A stretch of 64,000 nucleotides of DNA from NCBI RefSeq assembly GCF_001045445.1, contig NZ_LFNF01000003.1, positions 310,001 to 374,000 of the forward strand, given 5' to 3'. Under the pieces are notes generated by a model, which had not been told where the DNA came from, ran no database searches, and worked only from the letters and a program-made list of their open reading frames with translations. Made by a program: the position numbers and the translations under genes. The DNA comes from Chryseobacterium sp. BLS98. Its GTDB lineage: Bacteria; Bacteroidota; Bacteroidia; Flavobacteriales; Weeksellaceae. Below are positions 7,772 through 15,982 of the stretch, piece by piece; positions within the stretch are counted from its first letter, which is position 1, and each line of letters begins with the position of its first letter.

Positions 7772-9331
7772 TTAATTAGAAAACTCGATCAATTCTTCTT
7801 TCTTCGAATTGTAAATTTTGTATTCTAAATATTTAAAAGAATCCCTTGGGATGATGGTTACCCATTTTTTGTATTTCATGAACCATTTCATCTGGATACT
7901 TTTGATGCCTTTGGTAAGGTAGGCTTCCACGAAAGGGTGTACATGCAGGAAAATTTTTCCTTTCTCCTTCTGCAGGATGCTTCTGAGCGTTTCGCCCATT
8001 CTTTCAACGATCACGATCGGAGCTACAATTTCTCCGTCTTTGTTCGGGTTTTCTTCTTTGGTTTCGATCTGTTTTTCCGGACGGTTTCTTTGTCTGGTAA
8101 TCTGGATCAGGCCAAATTTGCTCGGGGGAAGAATTTTGTGGCGTGCTTTGTCACGCTTCATTTCTTCTTTCAGATGTTCGTACAGATCCCTTCTGTGTTC
8201 GGGATTCTGCATATCGATGAAGTCGATTACAATAATGCCTCCCATATCACGGAGACGAAGCTGCCTGGCAATCTCGGTAGCTGCCATTTTGTTCACGTTG
8301 AGTGCGTGTTCTTTGTTGGCGGAATTTCCGGTGGTGATATTGTTTCCGGAGTTGACGTCGATTACGTGAAGTGCTTCTGTGTGCTCGATAACGAGATAAG
8401 CACCTTTTGAACTTGGAATATTAACGTGTTTTCCAAAACTCTGTTTGAGCTGTTTTTCAACGTTATAATATTCGAGAAGAGGGATGTGTGAATTGTAAAA
8501 CTGGACAATATTCTTTTTTTCCGGGGCTATAACCTCCACGTAGTTGGTCATTTCACCTACCATCTGTTCATCATCACAGATGATACTTACGAAATCCTGG
8601 TTGAAATTGTCTCTTAAAATAGCTGAAGCTTTGTCTTCTTCGCTTAAAACTCTTGCCGGAACTTTACTTCTCTGAATGTTTTTGAATGTGCTTTCCCATT
8701 TCTGGATCAGCTGATTCATATCATTGTGAAGGTCTGCCACTTTTTTTCCTTCCGCTACCGTTCTTATAATCACACCGAAACCTTCAGGTTTGATGCTGTC
8801 GATAAGTGTCCTCAGTCTTTCTTTTTCCTCAGTGGTTCTGATTTTTTTAGAAATGGAAACTTTGTTGTCGAAAGGGATCAGGACCAGAAACCGTCCTGTT
8901 AAAGAAACCTGGGTAGAGATCCTCGGACCTTTTGTGGAAATAGGTTCTTTAGTGATTTGAAGCAGAACAAGATCATCTTTGGCAATGACTTTTTCTACGG
9001 TTCCGTTTTTGTCTATTTCGGGTTGTATCTCGAAATTTTTTAAGCTTGAAGTGCTCTGTTTTTTAGAAATAGTGTCTTTTAAAAACTTTCTGTAGGTAAG
9101 GTACTGGGGCCCCAGATCCTGGTAATGAAGAAATGCATCCTTATCGTAGCCGATGTTTACGAATGCGGCATTCAGGTTGGGTGCCAGCTTTTTTACTCTT
9201 CCTACAAACAGATCTCCAACTATAAATTCGCTTTTGTCCTCTTGCTCATGAAGTTCACATAGTCTTCCGTCTTCCAGCAGTGCAATCTTTGTAAGATCAT
9301 CTTCATGCGAAACTATTAGTTCTTTCTTCAT
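7772..9331 (-). CDS. rng: Ribonuclease G / RNase E family endoribonuclease
   Basis: 519 residues. An N-terminal S1 RNA-binding domain lies at ~37-125 (VGDLFVGRVKKLAPNLNAAF, DAFLHYQDLG). The catalytic core holds the two metal-binding aspartates, Asp325 in ALHVIDVNSGN and Asp370 in GGIIVIDFIDMQNPEHRRDL. RNase G cleaves single-stranded RNA and helps mature 16S rRNA and turn over mRNA. The CPxC zinc-link usually found after the TRQR motif in proteobacterial enzymes is absent: the sequence continues RNRPEKQIETKEENPNKDG without cysteines. The C-terminal part is a compact RNase G-type tail, with no RNase E scaffold extension. It lies downstream of HU and a tiny basic protein gene, separated from them by a terminator, and so has its own transcription unit. 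Confidence 0.93.
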   Translation of the reverse strand: MKKELIVSHEDDLTKIALLEDGRLCELHEQEDKSEFIVGDLFVGRVKKLAPNLNAAFVNIGYDKDAFLHYQDLGPQYLTYRKFLKDTISKKQSTSSLKNFEIQPEIDKNGTVEKVIAKDDLVLLQITKEPISTKGPRISTQVSLTGRFLVLIPFDNKVSISKKIRTTEEKERLRTLIDSIKPEGFGVIIRTVAEGKKVADLHNDMNQLIQKWESTFKNIQRSKVPARVLSEEDKASAILRDNFNQDFVSIICDDEQMVGEMTNYVEVIAPEKKNIVQFYNSHIPLLEYYNVEKQLKQSFGKHVNIPSSKGAYLVIEHTEALHVIDVNSGNNITTGNSANKEHALNVNKMAATEIARQLRLRDMGGIIVIDFIDMQNPEHRRDLYEHLKEEMKRDKARHKILPPSKFGLIQITRQRNRPEKQIETKEENPNKDGEIVAPIVIVERMGETLRSILQKEKGKIFLHVHPFVEAYLTKGIKSIQMKWFMKYKKWVTIIPRDSFKYLEYKIYNSKKEELIEFSN

Positions 9332-9495
9332 TTTGTATAAGATAAAAATTTATTAAGATTATAGGAAACTGGCGTATTTTTTAGCAATTAAATAATTTTA
9401 AATATAAGAATTTAGAATGAAATTGCTGTATATTTTTAAAAAATATCTGCAAAAGCCTTTATTTTTCCTTTTGAATCTTATCGTTGCAAACAAAA

Positions 9496-9538
9496 ATATA
9501 GTCGGTGAACTCTAAATAATTAAAACCACCAACTATAT
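9496..9538 (-). terminator. Intrinsic terminator of the HU/small basic protein region
   Basis: 12-bp stem between 9496-9507 and 9527-9538 with one wobble pair and a 19-base loop. On the minus strand it is followed by ATTTTTGTTT. It lies 31 bp beyond the 29-residue gene. Confidence 0.7.
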
Positions 9539-9568
9539 TATTATATTGTAAATCCCGAAAAAAAGAGA

Positions 9569-9658
9569 TTATTTTTTCTTATGTCTGTTTGCTCTTCTTC
9601 TTTTCTTTCTTTTGTGAGTTGCAACCTTGTGTCTTTTTCTTTTCTTTCCGCTTGGCAT
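9569..9658 (-). CDS. 29-residue highly basic protein, probably ribosome-associated
   Basis: A complete small gene on the minus strand encodes MPSGKKRKRHKVATHKRKK followed by RRRANRHKKK. Of 29 residues, 20 are Lys, Arg or His. Start (ATG at 9658) and stop (TAA at 9569-9571) are unambiguous, and a terminator follows at 9496-9538. Very basic short proteins of this kind are typical of small ribosomal proteins such as Thx-type subunits, and I recall similar ones in other flavobacteria, but I cannot name the family with certainty. It lies between HU and rng, both nucleic-acid-binding proteins. The composition makes binding to RNA or DNA very likely. A ribosomal role is inference. Confidence 0.75.
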   Translation of the reverse strand: MPSGKKRKRHKVATHKRKKRRRANRHKKK

Positions 9659-9699
9659 AATTTTAATTTTTTAGTAACTAGTTAATATTCAGTTAATTT

Positions 9700-9990
9700 T
9701 TATTTTACTGCGACTTTTGTTTTTACTTTCTCTACAAAAGATTTTGAAGGTTTGAAAGCAGGAATGTTATGAGCAGGAATCTCAATTGCAGTGTTCTTAG
9801 AAATATTTCTTCCTGTTTTAGCAGCTCTTGTTTTAATGATAAAAGATCCAAAACCTCTTAGATAAACGTTATCCCCATTATACATAGAAGTTCTGATCTC
9901 CTGCATAAAAGCTTCTACAACTTTCTGTGTTTCATTCTTTTCTGTTCCCAACTTATTTGAGATGGTGTTTACCAATTCTGCCTTTGTCAT
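9700..9990 (-). CDS. HU/IHF-family DNA-binding protein
   Basis: 96 residues. The HU fold is complete: N-terminal helices (MTKAELVNTISNKLG, ETQKVVEAFMQEIRTSM), the V-Y-L-R-G-F-G-S-F turn, and the DNA-binding arm (AAKTGRNISKNTAIEIPAHN, then PAFKPSKSFVEKVK). It is a dimeric nucleoid protein that bends DNA. The arm tip reads RNISKNT rather than the common RNPxTG. A well-formed promoter precedes it (TTTG, 21 bp, TAAATTTG). Whether it acts as general HU or a site-specific IHF-like protein cannot be told from the sequence. Confidence 0.93.
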   Translation of the reverse strand: MTKAELVNTISNKLGTEKNETQKVVEAFMQEIRTSMYNGDNVYLRGFGSFIIKTRAAKTGRNISKNTAIEIPAHNIPAFKPSKSFVEKVKTKVAVK

Positions 9991-10020
9991 TTCCTTTTTT
10001 AATTTTAAATTTTAGGTGTG

Positions 10021-10053
10021 CAAATTTAGTTAAAAAAATTGAATACTAGCAAA
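10021..10053 (-). promoter_or_regulatory. Bacteroidota sigma-ABfr-type promoter of the HU gene
   Basis: On the minus strand TTTG (10050-10053), a 21-bp spacer and TAAATTTG (10021-10028) match the TTTG-N19-21-TAnnTTTG consensus. It is the best-matched housekeeping promoter I found in the window. Confidence 0.75.
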
Positions 10054-10128
10054 TTAGTGGCAAAATATTTTTGTTTAAAGAGTTGGAGTTTTTGTGTTGA
10101 GCCTATATTAATATTACGTTAAATCTTT

Positions 10129-10800
10129 CTACATGCTGGAATTATAGTATCCATTTTCTACACAGAAACGGATGAGGTGCAGTTTTGTTTTCAGTCCCAG
10201 CTTTTCAGTAAGCCTGTTGATATAGGTGTCTATCGTACGGGTGCTGAGGTTCAGCTTTTCTGCAATTTCCTTATTGCTGTAGCCTTCGTAGCAGAATTTC
10301 ATAAGCTGTATTTCGGTAGGGTTCAGCTCTTCCTGGCCTTTCTTCTGCCTTTCCATATAGTTCTGTACAGCGAGTGGCTGCTGCTCCCATTCCTTGGAAT
10401 ACTTTTCATAATCGAAGCTGTCAGAAGCGATACTTCCTTTGATAAGGTCTTTTATAATGGTGCTTTTTTTCTGGCAGTAATAAATATTGGGAATTTTGGA
10501 AAGAATTTCAGCCATGTCTTCCTGGTAGGTGCTGGAATAGGTTACAATAGGGGTTTCCGTATTATTTTTCCTGATGTACTTAATGGCTTCCATACCACTT
10601 AATACGGGCATAAACAGTTCTATAATAAACACATCTTCCTGTCTTCTGTAAATCCTGTTCACGAGCTCATGGCCGTTATTACAGTCATTCAGAAGCATAT
10701 AGAAGGGATTTTCCATAAGCGTTTTGATCATGATTTTTTTAAAATAAAAATCACTGTCAGCTATAGAAAATCGCACTGTATTTGATAATAATTTACTCAC
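10129..10800 (-). CDS. LuxR/NarL-family regulator with Glu at the phospho-acceptor site, divergent to the T6SS genes
   Basis: 223 residues. Receiver-like domain at ~8-125: acidic pair D15/D17, then FIIELFMPVLSGMEAI where FxxLDxxMP is expected, so Glu61 replaces the phospho-acceptor Asp. A Lys follows in YYCQKKS. Residues ~155-223 are a LuxR-type helix-turn-helix (EELNPTEIQLMKFCYEGYSN, KEIAEKLNLSTRTIDTYINRL). In many response regulators Asp-to-Glu mimics phosphorylation, so the protein may be permanently active; that is inference. It is transcribed away from the TssO-type gene, with a shared 180-bp upstream region, and no kinase is adjacent. Position makes it the leading candidate for a T6SS regulator and for the factor reading the GTAGAATTACTAC sites. 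Confidence 0.85.
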   Translation of the reverse strand: MSKLLSNTVRFSIADSDFYFKKIMIKTLMENPFYMLLNDCNNGHELVNRIYRRQEDVFIIELFMPVLSGMEAIKYIRKNNTETPIVTYSSTYQEDMAEILSKIPNIYYCQKKSTIIKDLIKGSIASDSFDYEKYSKEWEQQPLAVQNYMERQKKGQEELNPTEIQLMKFCYEGYSNKEIAEKLNLSTRTIDTYINRLTEKLGLKTKLHLIRFCVENGYYNSSM

Positions 10801-10947
10801 TTTTTAATATCGATTTGGTGGTGATATTTAAAATTCAGAGGCCTAATTTATGAAAAACTTATGAAAGTTAAAATTAAACTTCGTTAAATAGGGGTTTTCA
10901 CGAAACTACATTAGGGAAAATACGTATTGTGCATAAATTTTTTTTTT

Positions 10948-10955
10948 TATATTTT
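10948..10955 (+). promoter_or_regulatory. Possible -7 box of the T6SS membrane-complex operon
   Basis: TATATTTT is one base away from TAnnTTTG and lies 25 bp before the ATG at 10981. The hcp-type operator is not present here, so this operon is probably controlled differently from hcp. Confidence 0.35.
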
Positions 10956-10980
10956 CACAGGCCAAACAAATCGCAAAAAT

Positions 10981-11514
10981 ATGTCTTCTAACAGGGAAAA
11001 AAAACTTAACAAATCTGACGTGAGAATAGGCATTTGGAAGTTTATTCTGTCTTTCGCCGTTCTCTCGGTGGTGTCTTTTCTGTGTTTATTCCTCTTTTTT
11101 AAAAGCTATAATATACAACGGGAAGGAATTGTCAGACAATCTGATGCTTACAAAGAACTTATGATGCGTGGTGATGTTCTCAGGATTCATGTAGATAAAA
11201 TCTATGATCAGATGAGCCAGCTAAACATTAATAAGGTGGAAAATGATGTTTTTCTCAGAACCAGAATTATGGATGATGTAAGAGAAGTGAAAAACATTAT
11301 GGGTAAAGACAGTGTGGATAATTTCAAGCATTATGCCGTTCTGATGAAGCAGATAGAGCCAATGCTGAAATTAAAGAATGATATTATAGGAGTGGAATCC
11401 AATAAGAAGATCGTCCTTAGGGATCTTGAAGATTGTATTGCAAAAGTAGGAAGAGCCAATGGACAGCTCAGAAAAGATCCTACAAGAAATTTTACAGGAG
11501 GTAGAAGAAGATAA
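10981..11514 (+). CDS. tssO: T6SS-iii membrane-complex protein, TssO-like (first copy)
   Basis: 177 residues from the ATG at 10981. An in-frame TTG further upstream, at 10927, is rejected because it precedes the putative -7 box. A basic N-terminus (SSNREKKLNKSDVRIG) precedes one transmembrane helix at ~19-40 (WKFILSFAVLSVVSFLCLFLFF). The rest is a helical periplasmic domain, ending in a basic tail. Bacteroidota T6SSs use a TssN-Q-O-P-R envelope complex in place of TssJ-L-M. The short single-pass, basic-start architecture and the following TssP- and TssR-type genes fit TssO. It starts a tight four-gene operon. It could instead be TssQ or a diverged TssO duplicate. The family letter is less certain than the T6SS role. 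Confidence 0.65.
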   Translation: MSSNREKKLNKSDVRIGIWKFILSFAVLSVVSFLCLFLFFKSYNIQREGIVRQSDAYKELMMRGDVLRIHVDKIYDQMSQLNINKVENDVFLRTRIMDDVREVKNIMGKDSVDNFKHYAVLMKQIEPMLKLKNDIIGVESNKKIVLRDLEDCIAKVGRANGQLRKDPTRNFTGGRRR

Positions 11515-11529
11515 TAAAAAAGAAAGCAT

Positions 11530-12054
11530 ATGCAGGGATCTATTACACTATCTAAAAAAGAAAGGCATTACCAGTTTCTCTATTTAATACTGATGCTTTT
11601 GGCAGCTATGATATTCTTCGGAATCATCTTTTTAAAAGGTTATGACTCTCCGTTCTCGGAAGAAGATGTCAGGGGAATACAAAGCCTGGAACAGAAAGCG
11701 GCATTCGATCGCGAACAAAAAGTCTTACAGCCTGAAATGGACAGTACCTATACCATGATCAGCAGAATTGCAGACAAGTCTCCGGAGCCTTTTGCAGAAA
11801 ATAATATCTTCAATGGGATTAATGGTCTTGCCAGTTATTTTCATGGAAACGACGTCATGGATATCCGCAAGGATGCCTATCCGCAGATCGCTAAATTCTA
11901 CAAAATGTATTTTGAAGACAAAAAAGTGATTTCCACAACAACTGAAGATGTAAAAAGATTTGAAAAAGAGGTGGAGGAATGCAGGATTGGTTTCAAAGAC
12001 AAACAAAACCGACTTTACGAAAGACAAAATGCATTAAGGGCAAGGACCCAGTAA
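11530..12054 (+). CDS. T6SS-iii membrane-complex protein, second small TssO/TssQ-type subunit
   Basis: 174 residues. A short basic N-terminus (SKKERHYQF) is followed by one transmembrane helix at ~16-36 (FLYLILMLLAAMIFFGIIF) and a helical periplasmic region rich in charged residues, with a predicted coiled coil near the end (EDVKRFEKEVEECRIGF). It has the same topology and length as the gene before it (15-bp gap), so the two may be ancient duplicates or the paired small subunits of the envelope complex. I could not separate TssO from TssQ on sequence alone. TssQ is described as a lipoprotein, and no lipobox is visible here, which favours TssO for this gene. Confidence 0.6.
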   Translation: MQGSITLSKKERHYQFLYLILMLLAAMIFFGIIFLKGYDSPFSEEDVRGIQSLEQKAAFDREQKVLQPEMDSTYTMISRIADKSPEPFAENNIFNGINGLASYFHGNDVMDIRKDAYPQIAKFYKMYFEDKKVISTTTEDVKRFEKEVEECRIGFKDKQNRLYERQNALRARTQ

Positions 12055-12101
12055 TCAAGAAATAAACATTCAAGGAACAAACACATCACAATCACTTAAC
12101 T

Positions 12102-13010
12102 ATGAATTATTTTCAAAAAAACAAAAAGAACATTATTATTGGTGTTATCGCAACGTTGCTGATAGCGGCGCTCGTTGCGTTATGGCTGCAGAAAAAGGTG
12201 ATCCATTCTGCTGATGATATTGTGGGGGTAGTGTATCCTTCCTCACTATCGGTAGGAGATACGCTTTTATTTGAGGATAAAACCCAGTTCGCAAAAACCA
12301 AAAGATGGAATTTCGGGGACGGGACCACTTCTGACAAAAGCACTGGAATCCACTTTTACAACAAACCGGGTTATTATTCGGTAAGCTTGATTATTGATAA
12401 CAAATATACCAAAACCTTCCCTGTAATGGTTTCGCCAAGATACCAGAAGCCAAAAGACAGCGCGAAGATCAGCACCATTATTGATGCGCCTACACAGGCG
12501 ATGCAAAATGAAAATGTGCAGTTCCGTGCAGTTTCTGAGGCTACACAGTTTGCCTGGAAGTTTGGCGAAACGGGCAATATAGACGCCAAAGAAAAAATGG
12601 CCATCTATTCCTATAAAAGACCGGGTGACTACCGTGTAGCATTGTTTACTGAAGAGAGCCAGGAACCTATTTACCACCTGATCAAGATCCTTCCTGCTTA
12701 CAACGCTTTACAGGAAGATGAAATTCCGGTGGAAGATTCTTACAAAAAGGTTGATGATGATTTCAAATACCACCTGCAGCAGATTGCCAACGGAAACAGT
12801 TTCAACATGCATTATAACTACCTGCTGAGAACGTACCTGTGTAACAATGAAAACACGGTAGTAAAAGTAAGCGACAGTAAAGCCAATAACTTTTATATGT
12901 ACTGTGCAGGCCTTCAGTTTGACAAAAATGTTGTGATCCAGAGTGTAAAAGTAAACCTGGATGACAAACAGAACTGTGTAACCAAGGTTGACATCAACCA
13001 AAGCAAATAA
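12102..13010 (+). CDS. tssP: T6SS-iii membrane-complex protein with two PKD domains, TssP-like
   Basis: 302 residues. A short cytoplasmic start (MNYFQKNKKN) leads into one transmembrane helix at ~10-29. Two PKD-type beta-sandwiches follow in the periplasm: ~44-112 (VGDTLLFEDKT, KRWNFGDGTTSD, YNKPGYYSVSLII) and ~124-197 (NENVQFRAV, FAWKFGETG, YKRPGDYRVALF). The WNFGDG and W-K-F-G-E motifs with the paired P-G-x-Y are the PKD signature. The C-terminal ~100 residues are a separate domain with two cysteine-containing strands. In T6SS-iii the envelope complex spans from the inner membrane to the TssR layer. The PKD stalk and the position just before tssR fit TssP. The domain call is firm; the TssP name is inferred from order. 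Confidence 0.7.
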   Translation: MNYFQKNKKNIIIGVIATLLIAALVALWLQKKVIHSADDIVGVVYPSSLSVGDTLLFEDKTQFAKTKRWNFGDGTTSDKSTGIHFYNKPGYYSVSLIIDNKYTKTFPVMVSPRYQKPKDSAKISTIIDAPTQAMQNENVQFRAVSEATQFAWKFGETGNIDAKEKMAIYSYKRPGDYRVALFTEESQEPIYHLIKILPAYNALQEDEIPVEDSYKKVDDDFKYHLQQIANGNSFNMHYNYLLRTYLCNNENTVVKVSDSKANNFYMYCAGLQFDKNVVIQSVKVNLDDKQNCVTKVDINQSK

Positions 13011-13058
13011 TAAGTCCGGGCTCCCGGATACACCACCCAATCATAAAAATAAAATAGG

Positions 13059-15458
13059 ATGAAGAATAAATTTCCTCTAGCAGCATATTATATAGGATTA
13101 TCAGTATTGTTAGCAAGCTGTCAGGTGAAGCTGCCATCTAAAAGGACCCCTGAACCGTCACAGTACGGCCAGGTAGACAACTCGCCGGTTGTGAACGGAT
13201 TTCCTAAAAAATCCGTCCCTTGGATCGTTATTTCAGACAGATCCAGAAATACAGCCTATCTTGATAAAAGTGACGAAAAATCTTACAAAGAAGTTAAATT
13301 TCTTGAGCCTTTAATGGTTCTGAAGCATAGAGACGGAATGGTAAAAGTAGCGGAATACGTTCCCGATGCTTTAATGAAAAAAGTTTCGTCAAAATCCATT
13401 AAAACTTATGGATGGATCCCGGAATCCGACCTTCTTTTATGGAACAATTCTTTAAAAAGCGAAAAAACAGGTTTCCCTGTAAGAGTAGCTGTGGTACCGA
13501 ATCACAGTGAAGTGATCAGAAGTGCCGAGAGATATTATAAGAACGATTCCATCATGGTGTTCAATTCACCAAGCCTTATAGAAGCCGCCAATGTCAAAAT
13601 TCCAAACGGACAAATGGTGTATGTCTATAAGCAGGCAGAAAACAACAAGCGGTTTTTGGTAGGTAAAAAACCTTCCATTGATATAGACAGCATCGGTACC
13701 AACCTTTACGGATGGGTCAACGCCAATGTCATCTCTGCGTGGGGTGAGCGTTCTGCAGTAAAGCTGAAAAACGATACCAAAGTTACGGAAACGACCTTGG
13801 GAATCCATGAAGGATATCCGGGCGCGTCAGATTCAGATAGCAGAACGGCCATTCTCCTTACGGATACCAACAAAAGAACCCCTCTGGAAAATATTTATCC
13901 GGTAAGTTTACCTTTGAATGAAGCTCCAACACCGGATTCCAAGACAAAATATTTCACTAATATTTTAGATTACAGTAAAAACTATGTATTCAATGTTTTA
14001 GGAGAGGAAATCTATTTCGACCGTTACAGGGAGATCACGGAAAGAGACAAAAATATCAATATTGTATTTGCTCTGGATGTAAGCGGCCCTAACGCTCCTT
14101 ATGCCCCGATTGTAAAGTCCCTTCTCCAGGATCTGCAGCTTAGATTTGAAAAACCTTCTTATTTCAATGGAGTAAAATACGGTGTTGTTTTGTATAAAAA
14201 TAATCCGTGTGGGGAAAATGTTCTGGTTTCCAACTTAAGTTCGGATTATAGTAAGATCACCAAATTCATAGACGAAAGAACCAATGAAATGAACTGTGCC
14301 AGCAACAGCGGGTACCAGCCGGTGGGAGAGGCGCTTACTGCCGCAGGAAATCTGCTTTCCAATGTTCCGGATGAAACCAATGTAGTGGTGACTGTAGGAA
14401 CCTCTGCCAACCAGAGCGGCAATATGTATAGTGTAATCAGTTCTCTTACTCAGGCCCAGGCCAGGCTGATCATGTTCCAGACCAGTGCAAGATCATCCGA
14501 TACCTACAACGATTTCGTATTAATGGCAGAAAATGTAGTCACCAATACTGCAAAGAACATTGCTGAACTTAAAAAACAGAAGATCATCAACCAGAGTGAT
14601 GTTCTTACTAAAAATAACTTTAACCTTGTAGAGGGCGATGAAGGATTCTTCTCGCTGGATTATCCAAAACAGAGCATGTCTCAGGGATTTGTAATCTTCC
14701 CTAAAAAAGGAGACGTAGCAACACCCGGTTACCTGAAAAAATCGGTAGACAGCCTTATTGCACAGGTTACTTTGGATAACCAGACCATTGACAAATCTCT
14801 GAATGAATATTTCCATTCTTCAGTAGGGGCAGGAAGAACAGATGTAGACCTGAAATATAAATACCTGTTCCCTGGCCTTACCAATCCGGTTTCTGCAGGA
14901 ATTGCAGCCCAGCTGATCAACTACGGGAACCCGTTCCTTGTAAAAGGATATATCCCGAAAGAGCTGAAAGATTTCAAACCGGGCATAGAAAAAGGAATTC
15001 TTATCTCTGAAACGGAATATGATAACCTGAAGAATTTCTATACGGAAGTTTATCTTAAAACAGAACCGGAAAGAGCAGACTTCAACCAGTCAAGAGCTAT
15101 AAAAGAATATATCAGGATTCTTAAAAAATACAATCCTACTTTAAAATTCCTGGATAAGTCTGAACTGTATGAAAAACCAATGTCATACGCAGTAGGATTA
15201 AGTACAGGATTCGATAATTCTGAAGATGAACTGATGTCAAAATACAAGCTGAAAGGCTGGAAGAAATCCAAGGTTGTTTTAAAAGAAACAGCAAGAGCAT
15301 ACTTCAAAAACTATAAACAGTTGGCAGAACATATGCTTTCCCACCGAAACAATCCGGCTGTGAAAATCCAGCAGAACGGGCAGACCTTCTATTGGCTGAA
15401 TGAGTATTTTATGCCGACTACCCAAACCGTAGACGAGCCGGAATACACCAAACATTAA
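13059..15458 (+). CDS. tssR: T6SS-iii outer-envelope lipoprotein TssR with VWA-like domain
   Basis: 799 residues, with lipobox LLASC (Cys21). The N-terminal ~250 residues contain SH3-like strands (PWIVISDRSRNTAYLDKSDE, KVAEYVP, TYGWIPESDLLLW). Residues ~327-480 form a von Willebrand A-like fold (NINIVFALDVSGPNAPYAPI, VKYGVVLYKN, YQPVGEALTAAGNLL, NVVVTVGTS) whose MIDAS-type D-x-S-x-x motif is partly changed (DVSGP). The rest is mixed. Length, lipidation and VWA domain match TssR, the largest subunit of the Bacteroidota T6SS membrane complex, which contacts the outer membrane. It is the last gene of the operon begun by the TssO-type genes, 48 bp after tssP, and a terminator follows. Confidence 0.8.
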   Translation: MKNKFPLAAYYIGLSVLLASCQVKLPSKRTPEPSQYGQVDNSPVVNGFPKKSVPWIVISDRSRNTAYLDKSDEKSYKEVKFLEPLMVLKHRDGMVKVAEYVPDALMKKVSSKSIKTYGWIPESDLLLWNNSLKSEKTGFPVRVAVVPNHSEVIRSAERYYKNDSIMVFNSPSLIEAANVKIPNGQMVYVYKQAENNKRFLVGKKPSIDIDSIGTNLYGWVNANVISAWGERSAVKLKNDTKVTETTLGIHEGYPGASDSDSRTAILLTDTNKRTPLENIYPVSLPLNEAPTPDSKTKYFTNILDYSKNYVFNVLGEEIYFDRYREITERDKNINIVFALDVSGPNAPYAPIVKSLLQDLQLRFEKPSYFNGVKYGVVLYKNNPCGENVLVSNLSSDYSKITKFIDERTNEMNCASNSGYQPVGEALTAAGNLLSNVPDETNVVVTVGTSANQSGNMYSVISSLTQAQARLIMFQTSARSSDTYNDFVLMAENVVTNTAKNIAELKKQKIINQSDVLTKNNFNLVEGDEGFFSLDYPKQSMSQGFVIFPKKGDVATPGYLKKSVDSLIAQVTLDNQTIDKSLNEYFHSSVGAGRTDVDLKYKYLFPGLTNPVSAGIAAQLINYGNPFLVKGYIPKELKDFKPGIEKGILISETEYDNLKNFYTEVYLKTEPERADFNQSRAIKEYIRILKKYNPTLKFLDKSELYEKPMSYAVGLSTGFDNSEDELMSKYKLKGWKKSKVVLKETARAYFKNYKQLAEHMLSHRNNPAVKIQQNGQTFYWLNEYFMPTTQTVDEPEYTKH

Positions 15459-15477
15459 TCATTCGTTAAATCATATC

Positions 15478-15504
15478 AAAAGCAGGAGTATTACTTCTGC
15501 TTTT
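15478..15504 (+). terminator. Intrinsic terminator after tssR
   Basis: 12-bp stem including AGCAGGAGT / ACTTCTGCT with one wobble pair and a 3-base loop, then a T-run. It closes the TssO-P-R operon. Confidence 0.85.
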
Positions 15505-15708
15505 TTTATTTCAGGAACTTTCAAAAATCGGTTTGTTATGTTACTTTTAAACATCAGGTCTGAAATCCCGCATTTTAAACCTTAATTTTGTACTTCAAAA
15601 CACAACTATTTCTCATTTAAGTGTTTAATTTCCACTTTTTGGTATATATCCCTAGGACTTCAAATCCTTTTTTAATGAGATATAGCAAGGATTTTTAAAT
15701 CAAAAGTC

Positions 15709-15721
15709 GTAGAATTACTAC
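15709..15721. promoter_or_regulatory. hcp-type operator GTAGAATTACTAC (single copy)
   Basis: The exact 13-bp word found twice before each intact hcp occurs once here, ending 49 bp before the TATATTTG box of the hcp relic. The left flank (AAAAGTC) matches the distal site of hcp-2 and the right flank (AAAAT) matches the proximal site of hcp-1, as if recombination between two copies had removed 21 bp. Confidence 0.8.
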
Positions 15722-15770
15722 AAAATATGAAATTTATATTGAAATATTTTTGAGATCAAAATAACCGCTT

Positions 15771-15778
15771 TATATTTG
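15771..15778 (+). promoter_or_regulatory. -7 box of the decayed hcp copy
   Basis: TATATTTG matches TAnnTTTG. It lies 60 bp before the relic ATG, the same offset as in hcp-2 and one base less than in hcp-1, and 49 bp after the operator. Confidence 0.7.
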
Positions 15779-15830
15779 TTAAACAATCACACCACATCAC
15801 AAAATATTAATACTGATAAAAGGCACAATC

Positions 15831-15892
15831 ATGACGAATTCAAAGAATCATAAATGAAGGGGAATAACAGAAGTTATTGAAACTGAAATACA
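15831..15892 (+). pseudogene. Decayed hcp (tssD) 5' fragment under an intact promoter
   Basis: The leader and the first ~60 bases line up with hcp-1. Both leaders share ATCACAAAATATTAA, the ATG is at the same distance from the -7 box, AATTCA follows the start, and 15868-15892 match hcp-1 20022-20046 at 21 of 25 bases. Eleven bases are missing between start and this block. The frame reads MTNSKNHK and stops. The rest of hcp is gone. The 9-bp inverted repeat GGCACAATC (15822-15830) / GATTGTGCC (15906-15914) brackets the fragment. A perfect terminator follows at 15953-15982. Either this is a dead gene or the promoter now makes a ~200-base RNA with a folded middle. Confidence 0.75.
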
Positions 15893-15952
15893 ATGATGAT
15901 CTAAGGATTGTGCCACTTAACGAAGACACACTATTACACATCAACATTCATA

Positions 15953-15982
15953 AAAAAGATCGTCCCCAAAGGCGGTCTTTTT
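15953..15982 (+). terminator. Intrinsic terminator downstream of the hcp relic
   Basis: 12-bp stem AAAAAGATCGTC / GGCGGTCTTTTT with two wobble pairs and a CCCAAA loop, ending in a T-run. Confidence 0.9.

Noticed and set aside
15662..15694. Inverted repeat AAATCCTT / AAGGATTT upstream of the single hcp-type operator
   Set aside because: The stem is short with a 17-base loop and is not present at the other two hcp promoters, so I do not interpret it.
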